Shown here: positions 1-8,099 of the stretch, in pieces
How positions within the stretch are numbered: the stretch's first letter is position 1
Layout: each line of letters starts with the position of its first letter
Assembly (NCBI GenBank): GCA_964609825.1
Contig: CAZSSH010000009.1
Coordinates: forward strand, 310,001 to 374,000
DNA: 64,000 nucleotides
Reading direction: 5' to 3'
Source of the DNA: CAZSSH01 sp964609825
GTDB taxonomy: Bacteria; Verrucomicrobiota; Lentisphaeria; Victivallales; Victivallaceae
Notes under the pieces: generated by a model
What the model saw: the letters and a program-made list of their open reading frames with translations, nothing else
Told to the model about the DNA's origin: nothing
Database searches by the model: none
Position numbers and translations under genes: made by a program

Positions 1-488
1 TTGCCCGGCTGCTGCGCCGACTCGGGGCTCTGCCGGCGCTGCAAGATGCTGGACAAAATGACCCCCGTCCGGCAATTTAGCTCAAGCTGCCGCCAGCGGT
101 CGGAGCCCGCCAACCCGCATTGGACCAAGGTGCGGAGCTCCTCTGCCGCGTTAAGGAGTTCCGCCGAGGGGCGAAGCTCAAAATGCAGCATCGGGAGTTT
201 GACACCCGCGAGCGAAAAAAGCAAACACACATCCTCATAACTCCCGGTATTGATCTGATGGTGCATCACGCCCGGTCCGGCCAGCGACCAGCTCCCTTTG
301 CCGAAAGTGATTTTTTGGTCGGGGTACTCGATGACGCCGCTGCCCTCGGCGTGGTACACGAGCTCAAAGTGATCGTGACGGTGGGCGATCCCCTCATGGT
401 TGGCCGAAATAAAGGCAAAGAGATATTTGGGGGGAAAGCCGCCCGCGAGCGTCTCGGGGAAGTTGTTTTTTTCACTGTTTGCTGACAT
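1..488 (-). CDS. AraC-family regulator, N-terminal sensor part (3' end beyond window)
   Basis: Only the N-terminal 162 codons are inside the window, so the DNA-binding domain is not seen. The visible part begins MSANSEKNNFPETLAGG and holds the cupin-type sensor fold of AraC regulators: a His-rich strand HRHDHFELVYH near residue 39, followed by GSGVIEY and a glycine-rich turn GKGSWSLAGPG. The family binds a sugar-type ligand with this domain and activates nearby promoters with a C-terminal double helix-turn-helix. The start follows a strong promoter on the minus strand. It is transcribed divergently from the GH116 gene, so it probably controls that gene. AraC assignment rests on the sensor domain and on context; a bare cupin protein cannot be excluded. 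Confidence 0.7.
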   Translation of the reverse strand, partial: MSANSEKNNFPETLAGGFPPKYLFAFISANHEGIAHRHDHFELVYHAEGSGVIEYPDQKITFGKGSWSLAGPGVMHHQINTGSYEDVCLLFSLAGVKLPMLHFELRPSAELLNAAEELRTLVQCGLAGSDRWRQLELNCRTGVILSSILQRRQSPESAQQPG

Positions 489-517
489 CGGCGACCGGGG
501 GGTTCGGGGTTTGCAAT

Positions 518-546
518 ACTATATGCTGTCGGGCCGTATTTGTCAA
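518..546 (-). promoter_or_regulatory. sigma-70-type promoter of the AraC gene at the left edge
   Basis: On the minus strand TTGACA (546-541) is followed after 17 bases by TATAGT (523-518). Transcription would start near 511, about 23 bases before the ATG at 488. Confidence 0.75.
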
Positions 547-600
547 GCGGCCGACACCCGGATTTGCGGCAATTTCGCAAACATGGCGGATTGATCACGG

Positions 601-620
601 TTTTTCCATAAAATGACATG
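601..620. repeat. 20-bp sequence shared with 4361-4380
   Basis: The plus-strand 20-mer TTTTTCCATAAAATGACATG occurs exactly here and at 4361-4380. The similarity extends a few bases on both sides if one-base gaps are allowed (GG before, TTTTG after). Both copies sit beside an AraC-family gene. Here the copy lies in the divergent intergenic region about 43 bases upstream of the TATACT hexamer (663-668) that could serve the GH116 gene. It may be an activator site or a duplicated fragment. Confidence 0.5.
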
Positions 621-708
621 CTTTTGTAAAAAAATTGCATTCTCAAAACCGGCTTTGTGAAGTATACTATTTACTGTCACTGAAAATTTGAAAAAGGAAA
701 TCTTTACC

Positions 709-3231
709 ATGAAAGTCAAACAAAATAATTGCGTCTCCTTTCCTCTGGGCGGCATCGGCAGTGGCAGCATCGGCCTCTCCGCCGCCGGACGGTTGATCGA
801 CTGGGAGATCCAAAACCGTCCCGATAAGGAGAGCTGCAACCGCTTCAGTCACTTTGCGGTCAAACTCGAGGAGGACGGAAATGTGCTTGACTGCCGTGTC
901 CTCAACGGGCCGTTGCCGCCGCCCTATACCGGCAGCGGCAAAGGACGCTTCAGCGGCTTCGGTTTCGGCGTCCCTGCCTCCACGCTGGCAGGCGTCCCGC
1001 ATTTTGAGGAGGCCAAATTTAAGGGCGAGTACCCGTTTGCCGAAATCGCCTTTGCCGACCCCAAATTTCCATGCCAAATTGCCATGACGGCATTTAATCC
1101 CCTGATCCCGTTAAATGATTTTGACTCGTCGCTGCCGGGAGCGGTGTTTGTGTTTCGCATCGCCAACCCGACAGCGAAGCATTTGCGCTGTACTGTGGCA
1201 GGTTCGGTCTCCAATTTGTTTACCGGAGGCGTCAATTGCGGCGAGGGCGGCAAGCTCTTGCTCAAGAGCCCGTCGGCACCGGTCGAGCTCAAATACGGTG
1301 AACTCGCTTTGGGGTGCCGGGCGGAGTCGGTCCAAGTGCAGTCGCACTGGTTTCGCGGGAGCTGGCTTGATGACCTTAATATGTATTGGAACGAGTTGAG
1401 CCGTCCCGGCGGCTTTTCCGACCGGCGTTATGACACGCCGGCGGCCAAAGGAGGGATTGATACCGGTACGGTGGCGGGCTCGATCATGCTCGCGCCCGGC
1501 GAGAGCAAAGAGGTGATTTTTGTCCTCAGCTGGTTTGTCCCCAATGTGCGCAACGATTGGAGTATTTCGCCCGAGGTGGCTTCCCTGTCGTGGCGCAATT
1601 ATTACGCGACGCAGTTCTCCGGCGCGCTGGCGGTCAATGATTACTTTTTTACCCATTTTGACCGGTTGCGGGAGGAGAGCATGCTCTTTAAAAATGCGTT
1701 GTTTGGTTCGACCCTGCCTCCTTATGTCATTGACGCCGTGGCCGCCAATCTGTCGATTCTTAAGTCGCCCACGTGTCTGCGGCTGGAGGACGGCGGTTTT
1801 TACGGCTTCGAGGGTTGTCACAGCAACGAGGGCTGCTGCGAGGGCTCGTGCAACCATGTCTGGAATTACGCTTATGCGCTGCCCTTTTTGTTTCCCAAGC
1901 TGGAGCGCTCAATGCGCGAGCTGGACTTTAAGTACAACTACGACAGCAGCGACGGCGGCTTCGGCTTTCGCTTGCCGCTGCCTCTGAGAAACGAGGTTGA
2001 CCGCCTTAAATGCGCCGACGGCTTGCTGGGCGGGGTCATTAAAGTTTACCGCGACTGGAAAATTTGCGGCGACGACGCCTGGCTCAAGCGGCAGTACCCC
2101 TTTGTCCGCCAGTCGCTTGAATTCGTCTGGAGTCCCAAAAATCTTCATCAGTGGGATCCCGATAAAACCGGGATTTTGCAGGGGCGGCAGCATCACACGC
2201 TGGATGTCGAGCTCTTTGGCCCCAATTCATGGCTGAGCGGGTTTTATCATGCCGCGTTGCTGGCGGGGGCGGCGATCGCGGAGCATTTGTCCGACCCGGA
2301 TTTTGCCGCCGAGTGCCGGAGGATTGCCGCCAGGGGCAAGGCCTACCTCAACAATGAATTGTTTAACGGCGAATACTTCAACCAAAAAATCGACCTCAAG
2401 GACCGAACGGTTATCGACCAATTCAAGGCCGATTATTATTGGAATCAGGAAACCGGCGAAATCAAGTATCAGATCGCCAACGGTTGCGCCATCGATCAGG
2501 TGCTGGCGCAGTGGCATGCCGATTTGTGCGGCTTGGGTGAAATCTTTGAGCCGCAAAAACTCCAAAGCGCTTTAACGAGCATTTACAAGTATAATTTTGT
2601 CAAACACTTGGGCGATGTGGTTAATGTCTGGCGCATCTTTGGCTTGGAGGATGAGGCAGGAACTTTGATTTGCAGTTGGCCGCACGGCGATATGCCGGGA
2701 ATCCCCTTAACCTACAATTCGGAGACCATGCACGGCTTTGAGTACCAGTTTGCCGGGCACCTCATGATGCATGGCATGGTACAAAAAGGCCTGCAAGTCG
2801 TCAAAGCCGTCCGCGACCGTTACGACGGCATCCGGCGCAACCCTTACAACGAGATGGAGTGCGGGAGCAATTATGCGCGGTCGATGGCGAGCTACGCTTT
2901 GCTCAATGCCCTGAGCGGCTTCTCGTTTGACATGTCCAAGCTTGAAGTCGGTTTTTCGCCCGCGGTCAAAGTACGGCCCTTTCAATGCTTTTGGAGCTTG
3001 GACTCGGGGTGGGGCACGGTCCGGTTTGACAAAAACACAGTCAATCTGGAGGTATTGTACGGTCAACTTGAGCTGCAATGTTTTGTGCTCCCGCCAGGGT
3101 GGCGTGTCCAAAAGGTTGCTCTCGGCAAAAGGAGCATCAGTTGCAAACAGTCCAAACGCCGCGTGGTGTTGGACCAAGCCGTCATTGTTGCGCCGGAGAA
3201 TGGTTTGATGCTGCAATTGCATCAAAAATGA
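709..3231 (+). CDS. GH116-family glycoside hydrolase (beta-glucosidase/glucosylceramidase-like)
   Basis: 840 residues. The N-terminal beta-domain shows GGIGSGSIG and FNPLIPLNDFDSSLPG, typical of GH116 (older DUF608/GBA2 group). The C-terminal (alpha/alpha)6 domain carries the expected catalytic pair: Glu of YGFEG at about residue 368, followed by NHVWNYAYALPFLFP, as nucleophile, and Asp of TLDVELFGPNS at about residue 499 as acid/base. Family members release beta-linked glucose or xylose. There is no signal peptide, so it probably acts in the cytoplasm on imported oligosaccharides. The ATG at 709 is chosen over an in-frame TTG at 688 because AAAAAGGAAA lies just before it. A TATACT at 663-668 lacks a good -35, which fits activation by the divergent AraC protein. 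Confidence 0.88.
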   Translation: MKVKQNNCVSFPLGGIGSGSIGLSAAGRLIDWEIQNRPDKESCNRFSHFAVKLEEDGNVLDCRVLNGPLPPPYTGSGKGRFSGFGFGVPASTLAGVPHFEEAKFKGEYPFAEIAFADPKFPCQIAMTAFNPLIPLNDFDSSLPGAVFVFRIANPTAKHLRCTVAGSVSNLFTGGVNCGEGGKLLLKSPSAPVELKYGELALGCRAESVQVQSHWFRGSWLDDLNMYWNELSRPGGFSDRRYDTPAAKGGIDTGTVAGSIMLAPGESKEVIFVLSWFVPNVRNDWSISPEVASLSWRNYYATQFSGALAVNDYFFTHFDRLREESMLFKNALFGSTLPPYVIDAVAANLSILKSPTCLRLEDGGFYGFEGCHSNEGCCEGSCNHVWNYAYALPFLFPKLERSMRELDFKYNYDSSDGGFGFRLPLPLRNEVDRLKCADGLLGGVIKVYRDWKICGDDAWLKRQYPFVRQSLEFVWSPKNLHQWDPDKTGILQGRQHHTLDVELFGPNSWLSGFYHAALLAGAAIAEHLSDPDFAAECRRIAARGKAYLNNELFNGEYFNQKIDLKDRTVIDQFKADYYWNQETGEIKYQIANGCAIDQVLAQWHADLCGLGEIFEPQKLQSALTSIYKYNFVKHLGDVVNVWRIFGLEDEAGTLICSWPHGDMPGIPLTYNSETMHGFEYQFAGHLMMHGMVQKGLQVVKAVRDRYDGIRRNPYNEMECGSNYARSMASYALLNALSGFSFDMSKLEVGFSPAVKVRPFQCFWSLDSGWGTVRFDKNTVNLEVLYGQLELQCFVLPPGWRVQKVALGKRSISCKQSKRRVVLDQAVIVAPENGLMLQLHQK

Positions 3232-3256
3232 GTCATCAAAAAATAACCCAAAAAAA

Positions 3257-3285
3257 TTGTACCGTGTACCTCCGGGATATATATT
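3257..3285 (+). promoter_or_regulatory. promoter of the truncated prepilin gene
   Basis: TTGTAC (3257-3262), 17 bases, TATATT (3280-3285), then GGGAG before the ATG at 3313. Intact although the gene behind it is truncated. Confidence 0.65.
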
Positions 3286-3312
3286 AACCGGTGAATTAAT
3301 AGGGAGTCGCGT

Positions 3313-3555
3313 ATGAAAAAATCAAATTTTACACTGATCGAGCTTTTGGTCGTCATTGCCATTATCGCGATTTTGGCGGCAATGTTGCTGCCGTCGTTGA
3401 ATCAGGCGCGGAAACGGGCGCGCACCATCAGTTGTACCAGCAATTTTAAGCAAATCGGTCTTGCGGTGCAAAGTTATGCGCTCATTAACGGTGATTTTAT
3501 GCCTTTCAGCACCGTCAGATGGCGGTCGCCGTTTTTTTGCGTATTTAAGATGTGA
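3313..3555 (+). pseudogene. truncated prepilin-like protein (5' fragment)
   Basis: The first ~57 residues are a normal member of the prepilin-like group in this window: MKKSNFTLIELLVVIAIIA, a hydrophobic helix, then LNQARKRARTISCTSNFKQIGLAVQSYA and NGDFMPFST. Intact relatives here are 186-273 residues and continue with cysteine-containing and F-A-D-G-H segments. Here the frame runs into unrelated residues (VRWRSPFFCVFKM) and stops at 3555, inside the 3' end of the convergent AraC gene. The promoter and RBS are intact. This looks like a deletion or recombination that removed about two thirds of the gene. A functional 80-residue pilin-like peptide cannot be excluded. Confidence 0.72.
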
Positions 3556-4369
3556 CTACGACCGGCATGAGATTGCGGTAACGGCTGGGCGGCAGACCGG
3601 TGCGGCGTTTGAAGAATTTGGAGAAATAAAATTCACTCGCAAACCCAAGCTTGGCCGCCGTCTCCTTGACGGTGATGTCACCGGAGAGCAACAACACCTC
3701 GGCCCGGCGCTGGAGCTCGCGAAAGAGCATTTCTTTGAGCGTCAAATGCAAATCCATTTTGATTTCCCGGCTCAGTGTATCGTAATTTTCTCCAACTGCA
3801 CGGGCAATGTTTTGCACCGACAAACCGGCGCTGGCATTGCGGTGGAGATATTCAGCCAGACGACGATACTTCTCGTGATGTTTGAGAATCGGGTTGACGA
3901 TGGTCAGGGTGCGTCCGATGTAACTGATTTCGCGCCACAACCAGCTGGTGAGCTGCATTGCGTCAGGGAATTCGATCTTTTTAGCGTAAAGTTGGCTGAG
4001 CTCGGTCAGCAGTCCGCTGCCGATCCGGTATTGGAGACATTTTTGACACCCAGAGAAAAAATCAAAACCGGGCAAAATTTCGGTATTAAAGTGAAACGCA
4101 AAAATTTCCAATTTTTCATTAAACTCAAACTCCAGATCCGCACCGACGGGCATAAACAGCGCCGTCTCAGGCTCCAAAACAAAGCGGCGGCCATCGTTGT
4201 GATTGATCACCAGACCTTGGCCCCGGCCAACCAAAAACAACCGGTTAAACGAAAACCGGTTGCGCCCGCGCCAATTGATTTTGGCGATGCTTGCCTCCAG
4301 TAACTCCAAACGCAGCTGGTTGACTGCGCCGGTGGCGTCATGATGAAGGGTAAAACTGGTTTTTTCCAT
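3545..4369 (-). CDS. AraC-family transcriptional regulator
   Basis: 274 residues. An N-terminal cupin-like sensor (about residues 1-150, with GQGLVINHNDGRRFVLEPETALFMP) precedes the AraC DNA-binding domain (about 170-270). The first HTH is in GLSVQNIARAVGENYDTLSREIK and the second in the typical ITVKETAAKLGFASEFYFSKFFKRRTGLPPSRYR. I chose the ATG at 4369 (MEKTSF) because a promoter at 4440-4412 would start transcription near 4405, leaving the in-frame ATG at 4411 outside the mRNA. No clear Shine-Dalgarno precedes 4369. Its 3' end overlaps the truncated prepilin gene by 11 bases. Likely targets are the adjacent large surface protein or the GH13/GH140 genes (inference from position). Confidence 0.88.
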   Translation of the reverse strand: MEKTSFTLHHDATGAVNQLRLELLEASIAKINWRGRNRFSFNRLFLVGRGQGLVINHNDGRRFVLEPETALFMPVGADLEFEFNEKLEIFAFHFNTEILPGFDFFSGCQKCLQYRIGSGLLTELSQLYAKKIEFPDAMQLTSWLWREISYIGRTLTIVNPILKHHEKYRRLAEYLHRNASAGLSVQNIARAVGENYDTLSREIKMDLHLTLKEMLFRELQRRAEVLLLSGDITVKETAAKLGFASEFYFSKFFKRRTGLPPSRYRNLMPVVVTS

Positions 4370-4380
4370 AAAATGACATG
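4361..4380. repeat. second copy of the 20-bp sequence at 601-620
   Basis: Exact copy of the 20-mer at 601-620. This copy covers the start codon of the AraC gene (4369), so it is both transcribed and partly coding here, unlike the first copy. Confidence 0.5.
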
Positions 4381-4411
4381 TTTTGAGGTCAATAATTGAC
4401 GGCGTTGGCAT

Positions 4412-4440
4412 AGTATAGCTCCGGCAATTGTAAAATGCAA
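4412..4440 (-). promoter_or_regulatory. promoter of the AraC gene at 3545-4369
   Basis: Minus strand TTGCAT (4440-4435), 17 bases, TATACT (4417-4412). Confidence 0.65.
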
Positions 4441-4513
4441 GCCCGGCCGCGGAAAAGAGTGGTCAAGAGTACCGGTTTTGATATAAATATTGTCCCGATT
4501 GCCGGATTTCGTC

Positions 4514-4541
4514 TTGATTTTTGGGCCAAAAACATTATATT
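4514..4541 (+). promoter_or_regulatory. promoter of the large surface-type protein gene
   Basis: TTGATT (4514-4519), 16 bases, TATATT (4536-4541). Transcription would begin near 4548, giving a leader of only about 15 bases before the ATG at 4563. Confidence 0.55.
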
Positions 4542-4562
4542 GTTACTCTCATTAGTCAAGTA

Positions 4563-7500
4563 ATGTCAAATCCGGTCCCGGCCCGGAGCAAATCATGGAA
4601 TGTCAATACTTTGGGAGATTTTAGCAATACGGATATTTACGCGGGCTCTGGTTTTGCCGCCGATTTTACGGAAACGGTTAACGGCAACGTCATCAATCAT
4701 ATTGCCGGCGATAACTCCTTTGTTTCTTTTGCCGATGCCCTGACGCGGGCGGCCGCGCTTGACGGCAATCGCTTGTATTTGTATACCGATCTCGCGGTGT
4801 CGGCCAATTTTGCAGTGTCGCTTGACACTCAGCTTGCGCTTGGTTTGGGCGGCGACGCCATTGTTGCCGCGCTTGACTTCGGCAATTTCGACTGGACGGT
4901 GACGCGTACAAGCAAAGATGCCGGCTTGGTCATCGGCACCGGGATCAGCGTCTCCGGGGTGGATGATTTTACCGGGGTCGGCTACGGCAACCGCGTGTAT
5001 ACCGCTGAGAGTATTTTAACCGTCCAAGCCGGGGCAAGTTTGAGCGCCAAAAATGTTTCCGTCACCAATGAGACTTACTCGCGGATTACCGTTGGCGGTA
5101 CGCTTGCCGTGAGCGGCAGTCTTGCCGCCAACTCGGCAATCACGGTCACTTCGACCGGGGTGGTCACTGCCGGGACATTCAGCGTCGACGGCGTCGCTTC
5201 CGACATTGCCGCCGGGGCGGTGGTGACGGTCAGCGGCGCCATGTATCTCAACCGGCTCAATTTGGCCGGGAGTTTGAGCGCCTCCTCTTCCAGTTTTTTT
5301 AACCAGACGGTGATTGCCGCCGGGGCGACGCTGTCGGCCGGGGCGGTCAGCTTTGGCTCGACCGGCTCCTGGAGCATTGCATGCGATGCGGCAAGCTCAA
5401 TCACCTACTCCGGTTTGGCGGTCAACAGCAAGACGGCAAATCTTTATTTGAGCGTCGGCGCCGATTTTGCCCCCGATGCGCTGCGGTCGGTTGTGGTCAA
5501 AACCGGCAGCGGAATCTCGCTTGATTACAACAATACCAATGTGACGGTGAGCGGTGCGGGCGATCTCTGGTACATTATCAATGACGGCAATCTTTATGTC
5601 AGTACTTCGGCAACTTGCGACCGGAGCAAGGTGGCGCTTGACAACGGCTGGACGACCGGCGGTTACTCCTTCGGTGACATGCTGACACTGGGCGACGGCA
5701 CCAGCCGCCGCTATGGCGTCAATGCGTTTACCGCACTTGTGTCCGCCTTTTCGGCGGTTTCGTCCGCAACGGGGGAGGACGGCGAATTGTTGCTTTTGGG
5801 CGACTGCCAAGCGAGCGGCGCTTTGATCTCAAAAAGCGCCGGGACGATCACGGTACAGTGCCAAAGCGGCGGCACGGCGACGATCAGCGGCAGCGATGAT
5901 TTGACGATTTCGGTGGCGGGCACCGTGTATTTCTCCGACGATGTTAAGCTTAATTTGGCGGCCAACTCGCTTGCGGTCAATGGCGGCACCGTCGTCTTTG
6001 CCGGAGCGTTGACGGTCGGCGGCAATCTCGCGACCGCCGCCGGAGCAACGCTGGTGCTCCGGCACAATGTGCTGATGAGTCAGGGCTCGGTCAGCAATCA
6101 GGGGACGCTGGTGCTTGACTTGTCCGGCCGCACGGCGGCGGATGGGGCATTGATCAGCCAAACCGCGGGGATTGCGGGCGGCGCTTACTCGGTCGTCACC
6201 GCCGACCGCCAGCTGTCAGATGTTTATATCCTGGCAACCGGATTGAGCTTCTTTGGCGGGACAATCAAAGTTTTGAATCTGGCCGGTCAGGTCATCGGCA
6301 ATATTGGTCTCGGTCAAAGCGTGACGGATTCCCGGGGGCGGCAATATGCGTTAAGTTTGGGCAACAACGAGCTCAAACTCACGGTTGTTGGCGATGATTT
6401 GGCGCCGGTGCTTGCCGGTTTGCCGCAAGTTTTCGCCGCGGCCGACGGCAAAGTCTCGATCAGTTGGGCTGCCGCCGCCGACAATACGGCGGTGACCGGT
6501 TATATGCTGGTAATTGACGGCGGCGCGGCGATTGATGTCGGCAACGTTTTAACTTATACACTTAAGCTTGATTGGGGCGCTCATCATTGCCGTTTGGCCG
6601 CGTATGACTTGGCGGGCAATGTCAGCAGTTACTCTGAGCCGGAGGCATTTGAAGTTACGGACGGGATTGCCCCCCTTGCTCCCGCCGGGCTCTCGGCGCA
6701 GGTCTCGGGGAGCTCCGCGGAGCTTGACTGGCTGGATGCCTCGGACAATGTCGGGGTAGTTTCCTATTTGGTGCGTTACGGCGCAACTGCCGACTTGTCG
6801 GGCGACGGCGTGGCGGTTTCGGTGAGCAGCGATTATCTGCAACATCTCGCTTACGGCAAATACTATTGGCAGGTGGCGGCGGTCGACGACGCGGGCAATC
6901 GCTCCAACTGGAGCCAAGTTGGCGAATTTCAAATCAAAGCCGTTGTGCTGCCCTATGATTTTACCGGGCAAATCAGCAATCAAACGTTGCAGCGCTTGGG
7001 CGAATTTGAGCTCTCCGCCGGCAAATACAGCTTTAGCGGCACGTTTGCCGCCAATGCCAAAGTAATGCTATACGATGTCAAAAACAACAACAAAGTTCTC
7101 GCCACCGCCACCGTGGACAAGGCTGGCAAACTGGTGTGGAAAACCCCGCTATTGCTCAACTCCGGCACTTATGAGCTGGGCGTTATTTCCGCCGACAAGG
7201 GCAAAACCACCGGCGCGTTTACCGTGACGGGGGCCGGAGAAGTTTTTACCCGTGCCAATCTGGTTGCCGACGATGACTGGCGTCCCGCCTCCGCCGGGAC
7301 GGTCGGTGTCGGCGACAGCATTAACGACTGGGTGGGATACAGTGACAAAATCGATTACCGCAAGCTCGATATCTCTGTTTCCGGGGTCTACAATTTTAAT
7401 TTGAGCAATTTGCAAAATGCGGTCAAATTGACCGTCTGTACCGTCAATGCCAAAGGCGCGTTGCAGGTGGTCAAATCGATCACCGTCACCCCCAAGTTTG

Positions 7501-8021
7501 ACAAACAGGGCAATGTCATCGGCAACAGCTCGGGCGCGATCAACAATCTGTTGCTTCCGGCCGGCAAGCCCTATTATCTCGCCGTCGAGGCCACCGGCGC
7601 CGCCAAGGGGGCCAATAGCGATTATTTGCTCAATCTGGGCGGCTCCTTATTTGACAACGCCAAAAACACGTTGGCCAACAACAACTGGGGTGATGCCGGG
7701 ATTGCCACGCTGGATTTGGCCAACGGTCTTGCCGACGAGTGGGTCGGTTACGGCGACGCGGTTGATTTTTATCAGTTTCAGATTGCCGACGGTGCCCAAA
7801 ATTATCGCTTTTCGCTCAATGCCGAGGTTGACAAGGCGGCGGTTTTGGCGGTTTACCGGGTGACGCAAAAGAACGGCAAAACCGTCTTAACCTTGCTCAA
7901 AGTCGACAAAACCGGCAGTTTTGCCCTTGGTGACGGCAGTTATGCCGTTAAAATTGCTTCCGCCGACAACGGCAAAGGCCTCAAAAATACCGGGTACTCG
8001 CTGGCGGTCAACTTGGCATAA
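4563..8021 (+). CDS. large repetitive surface-type protein: beta-rich N-terminal region, two FN3-like modules, two PPC-like C-terminal repeats
   Basis: 1152 residues. Residues 1-600 are low in charge and rich in G, A, S, T and V, with repeated short strands such as VTVSGAMYLNRLNLAGSL, as in beta-helix surface proteins. Two fibronectin type III-like modules follow at about 613-704 and 705-795 (SWAAAADNTAVTGYML, LDWLDASDNVGVVSYLVRY). The C-terminal third has two related repeats near 903 and 1039 (DDW...NDWVGYSDKIDY and NNWGD...DEWVGYGDAVDF), resembling bacterial pre-peptidase C-terminal domains. No signal peptide is visible from this ATG or from an in-frame TTG at 4521, so its export route is unclear. 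I see no catalytic motif; adhesion or glycan binding is a guess. The Shine-Dalgarno is weak. Confidence 0.8.
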   Translation: MSNPVPARSKSWNVNTLGDFSNTDIYAGSGFAADFTETVNGNVINHIAGDNSFVSFADALTRAAALDGNRLYLYTDLAVSANFAVSLDTQLALGLGGDAIVAALDFGNFDWTVTRTSKDAGLVIGTGISVSGVDDFTGVGYGNRVYTAESILTVQAGASLSAKNVSVTNETYSRITVGGTLAVSGSLAANSAITVTSTGVVTAGTFSVDGVASDIAAGAVVTVSGAMYLNRLNLAGSLSASSSSFFNQTVIAAGATLSAGAVSFGSTGSWSIACDAASSITYSGLAVNSKTANLYLSVGADFAPDALRSVVVKTGSGISLDYNNTNVTVSGAGDLWYIINDGNLYVSTSATCDRSKVALDNGWTTGGYSFGDMLTLGDGTSRRYGVNAFTALVSAFSAVSSATGEDGELLLLGDCQASGALISKSAGTITVQCQSGGTATISGSDDLTISVAGTVYFSDDVKLNLAANSLAVNGGTVVFAGALTVGGNLATAAGATLVLRHNVLMSQGSVSNQGTLVLDLSGRTAADGALISQTAGIAGGAYSVVTADRQLSDVYILATGLSFFGGTIKVLNLAGQVIGNIGLGQSVTDSRGRQYALSLGNNELKLTVVGDDLAPVLAGLPQVFAAADGKVSISWAAAADNTAVTGYMLVIDGGAAIDVGNVLTYTLKLDWGAHHCRLAAYDLAGNVSSYSEPEAFEVTDGIAPLAPAGLSAQVSGSSAELDWLDASDNVGVVSYLVRYGATADLSGDGVAVSVSSDYLQHLAYGKYYWQVAAVDDAGNRSNWSQVGEFQIKAVVLPYDFTGQISNQTLQRLGEFELSAGKYSFSGTFAANAKVMLYDVKNNNKVLATATVDKAGKLVWKTPLLLNSGTYELGVISADKGKTTGAFTVTGAGEVFTRANLVADDDWRPASAGTVGVGDSINDWVGYSDKIDYRKLDISVSGVYNFNLSNLQNAVKLTVCTVNAKGALQVVKSITVTPKFDKQGNVIGNSSGAINNLLLPAGKPYYLAVEATGAAKGANSDYLLNLGGSLFDNAKNTLANNNWGDAGIATLDLANGLADEWVGYGDAVDFYQFQIADGAQNYRFSLNAEVDKAAVLAVYRVTQKNGKTVLTLLKVDKTGSFALGDGSYAVKIASADNGKGLKNTGYSLAVNLA

Positions 8022-8036
8022 AATATCCGCGAGTCC

Positions 8037-8065
8037 TTGTATTTTGTAACAGCGGGGGCTATATT
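8037..8065 (+). promoter_or_regulatory. promoter of the GH13 gene
   Basis: TTGTAT (8037-8042), 17 bases, TATATT (8060-8065), 34 bases before the ATG at 8100. Confidence 0.7.
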
Positions 8066-8099
8066 ACTTGCCAAATTGATCACCGATAAGGGGGCAGAG

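Noticed and set aside
688..708. TTG start for the GH116 gene
   Set aside because: The extra residues MKKEIFT are read from the ribosome-binding site of the ATG at 709.
3461..4303. 280-codon plus-strand frame
   Set aside because: Antisense to the AraC gene, whose HTH motifs are unmistakable; the plus frame has no recognisable motif.
4400..4420. Second sigma-54-like site GTTGGCATAGTATAGCT
   Set aside because: Only nine bases separate GG and GC, and the -12 element is TAGC rather than TTGC.
4521..4562. TTG start for the large surface-type protein
   Set aside because: It lies between the -35 and -10 of the predicted promoter, so it would not be in the mRNA.
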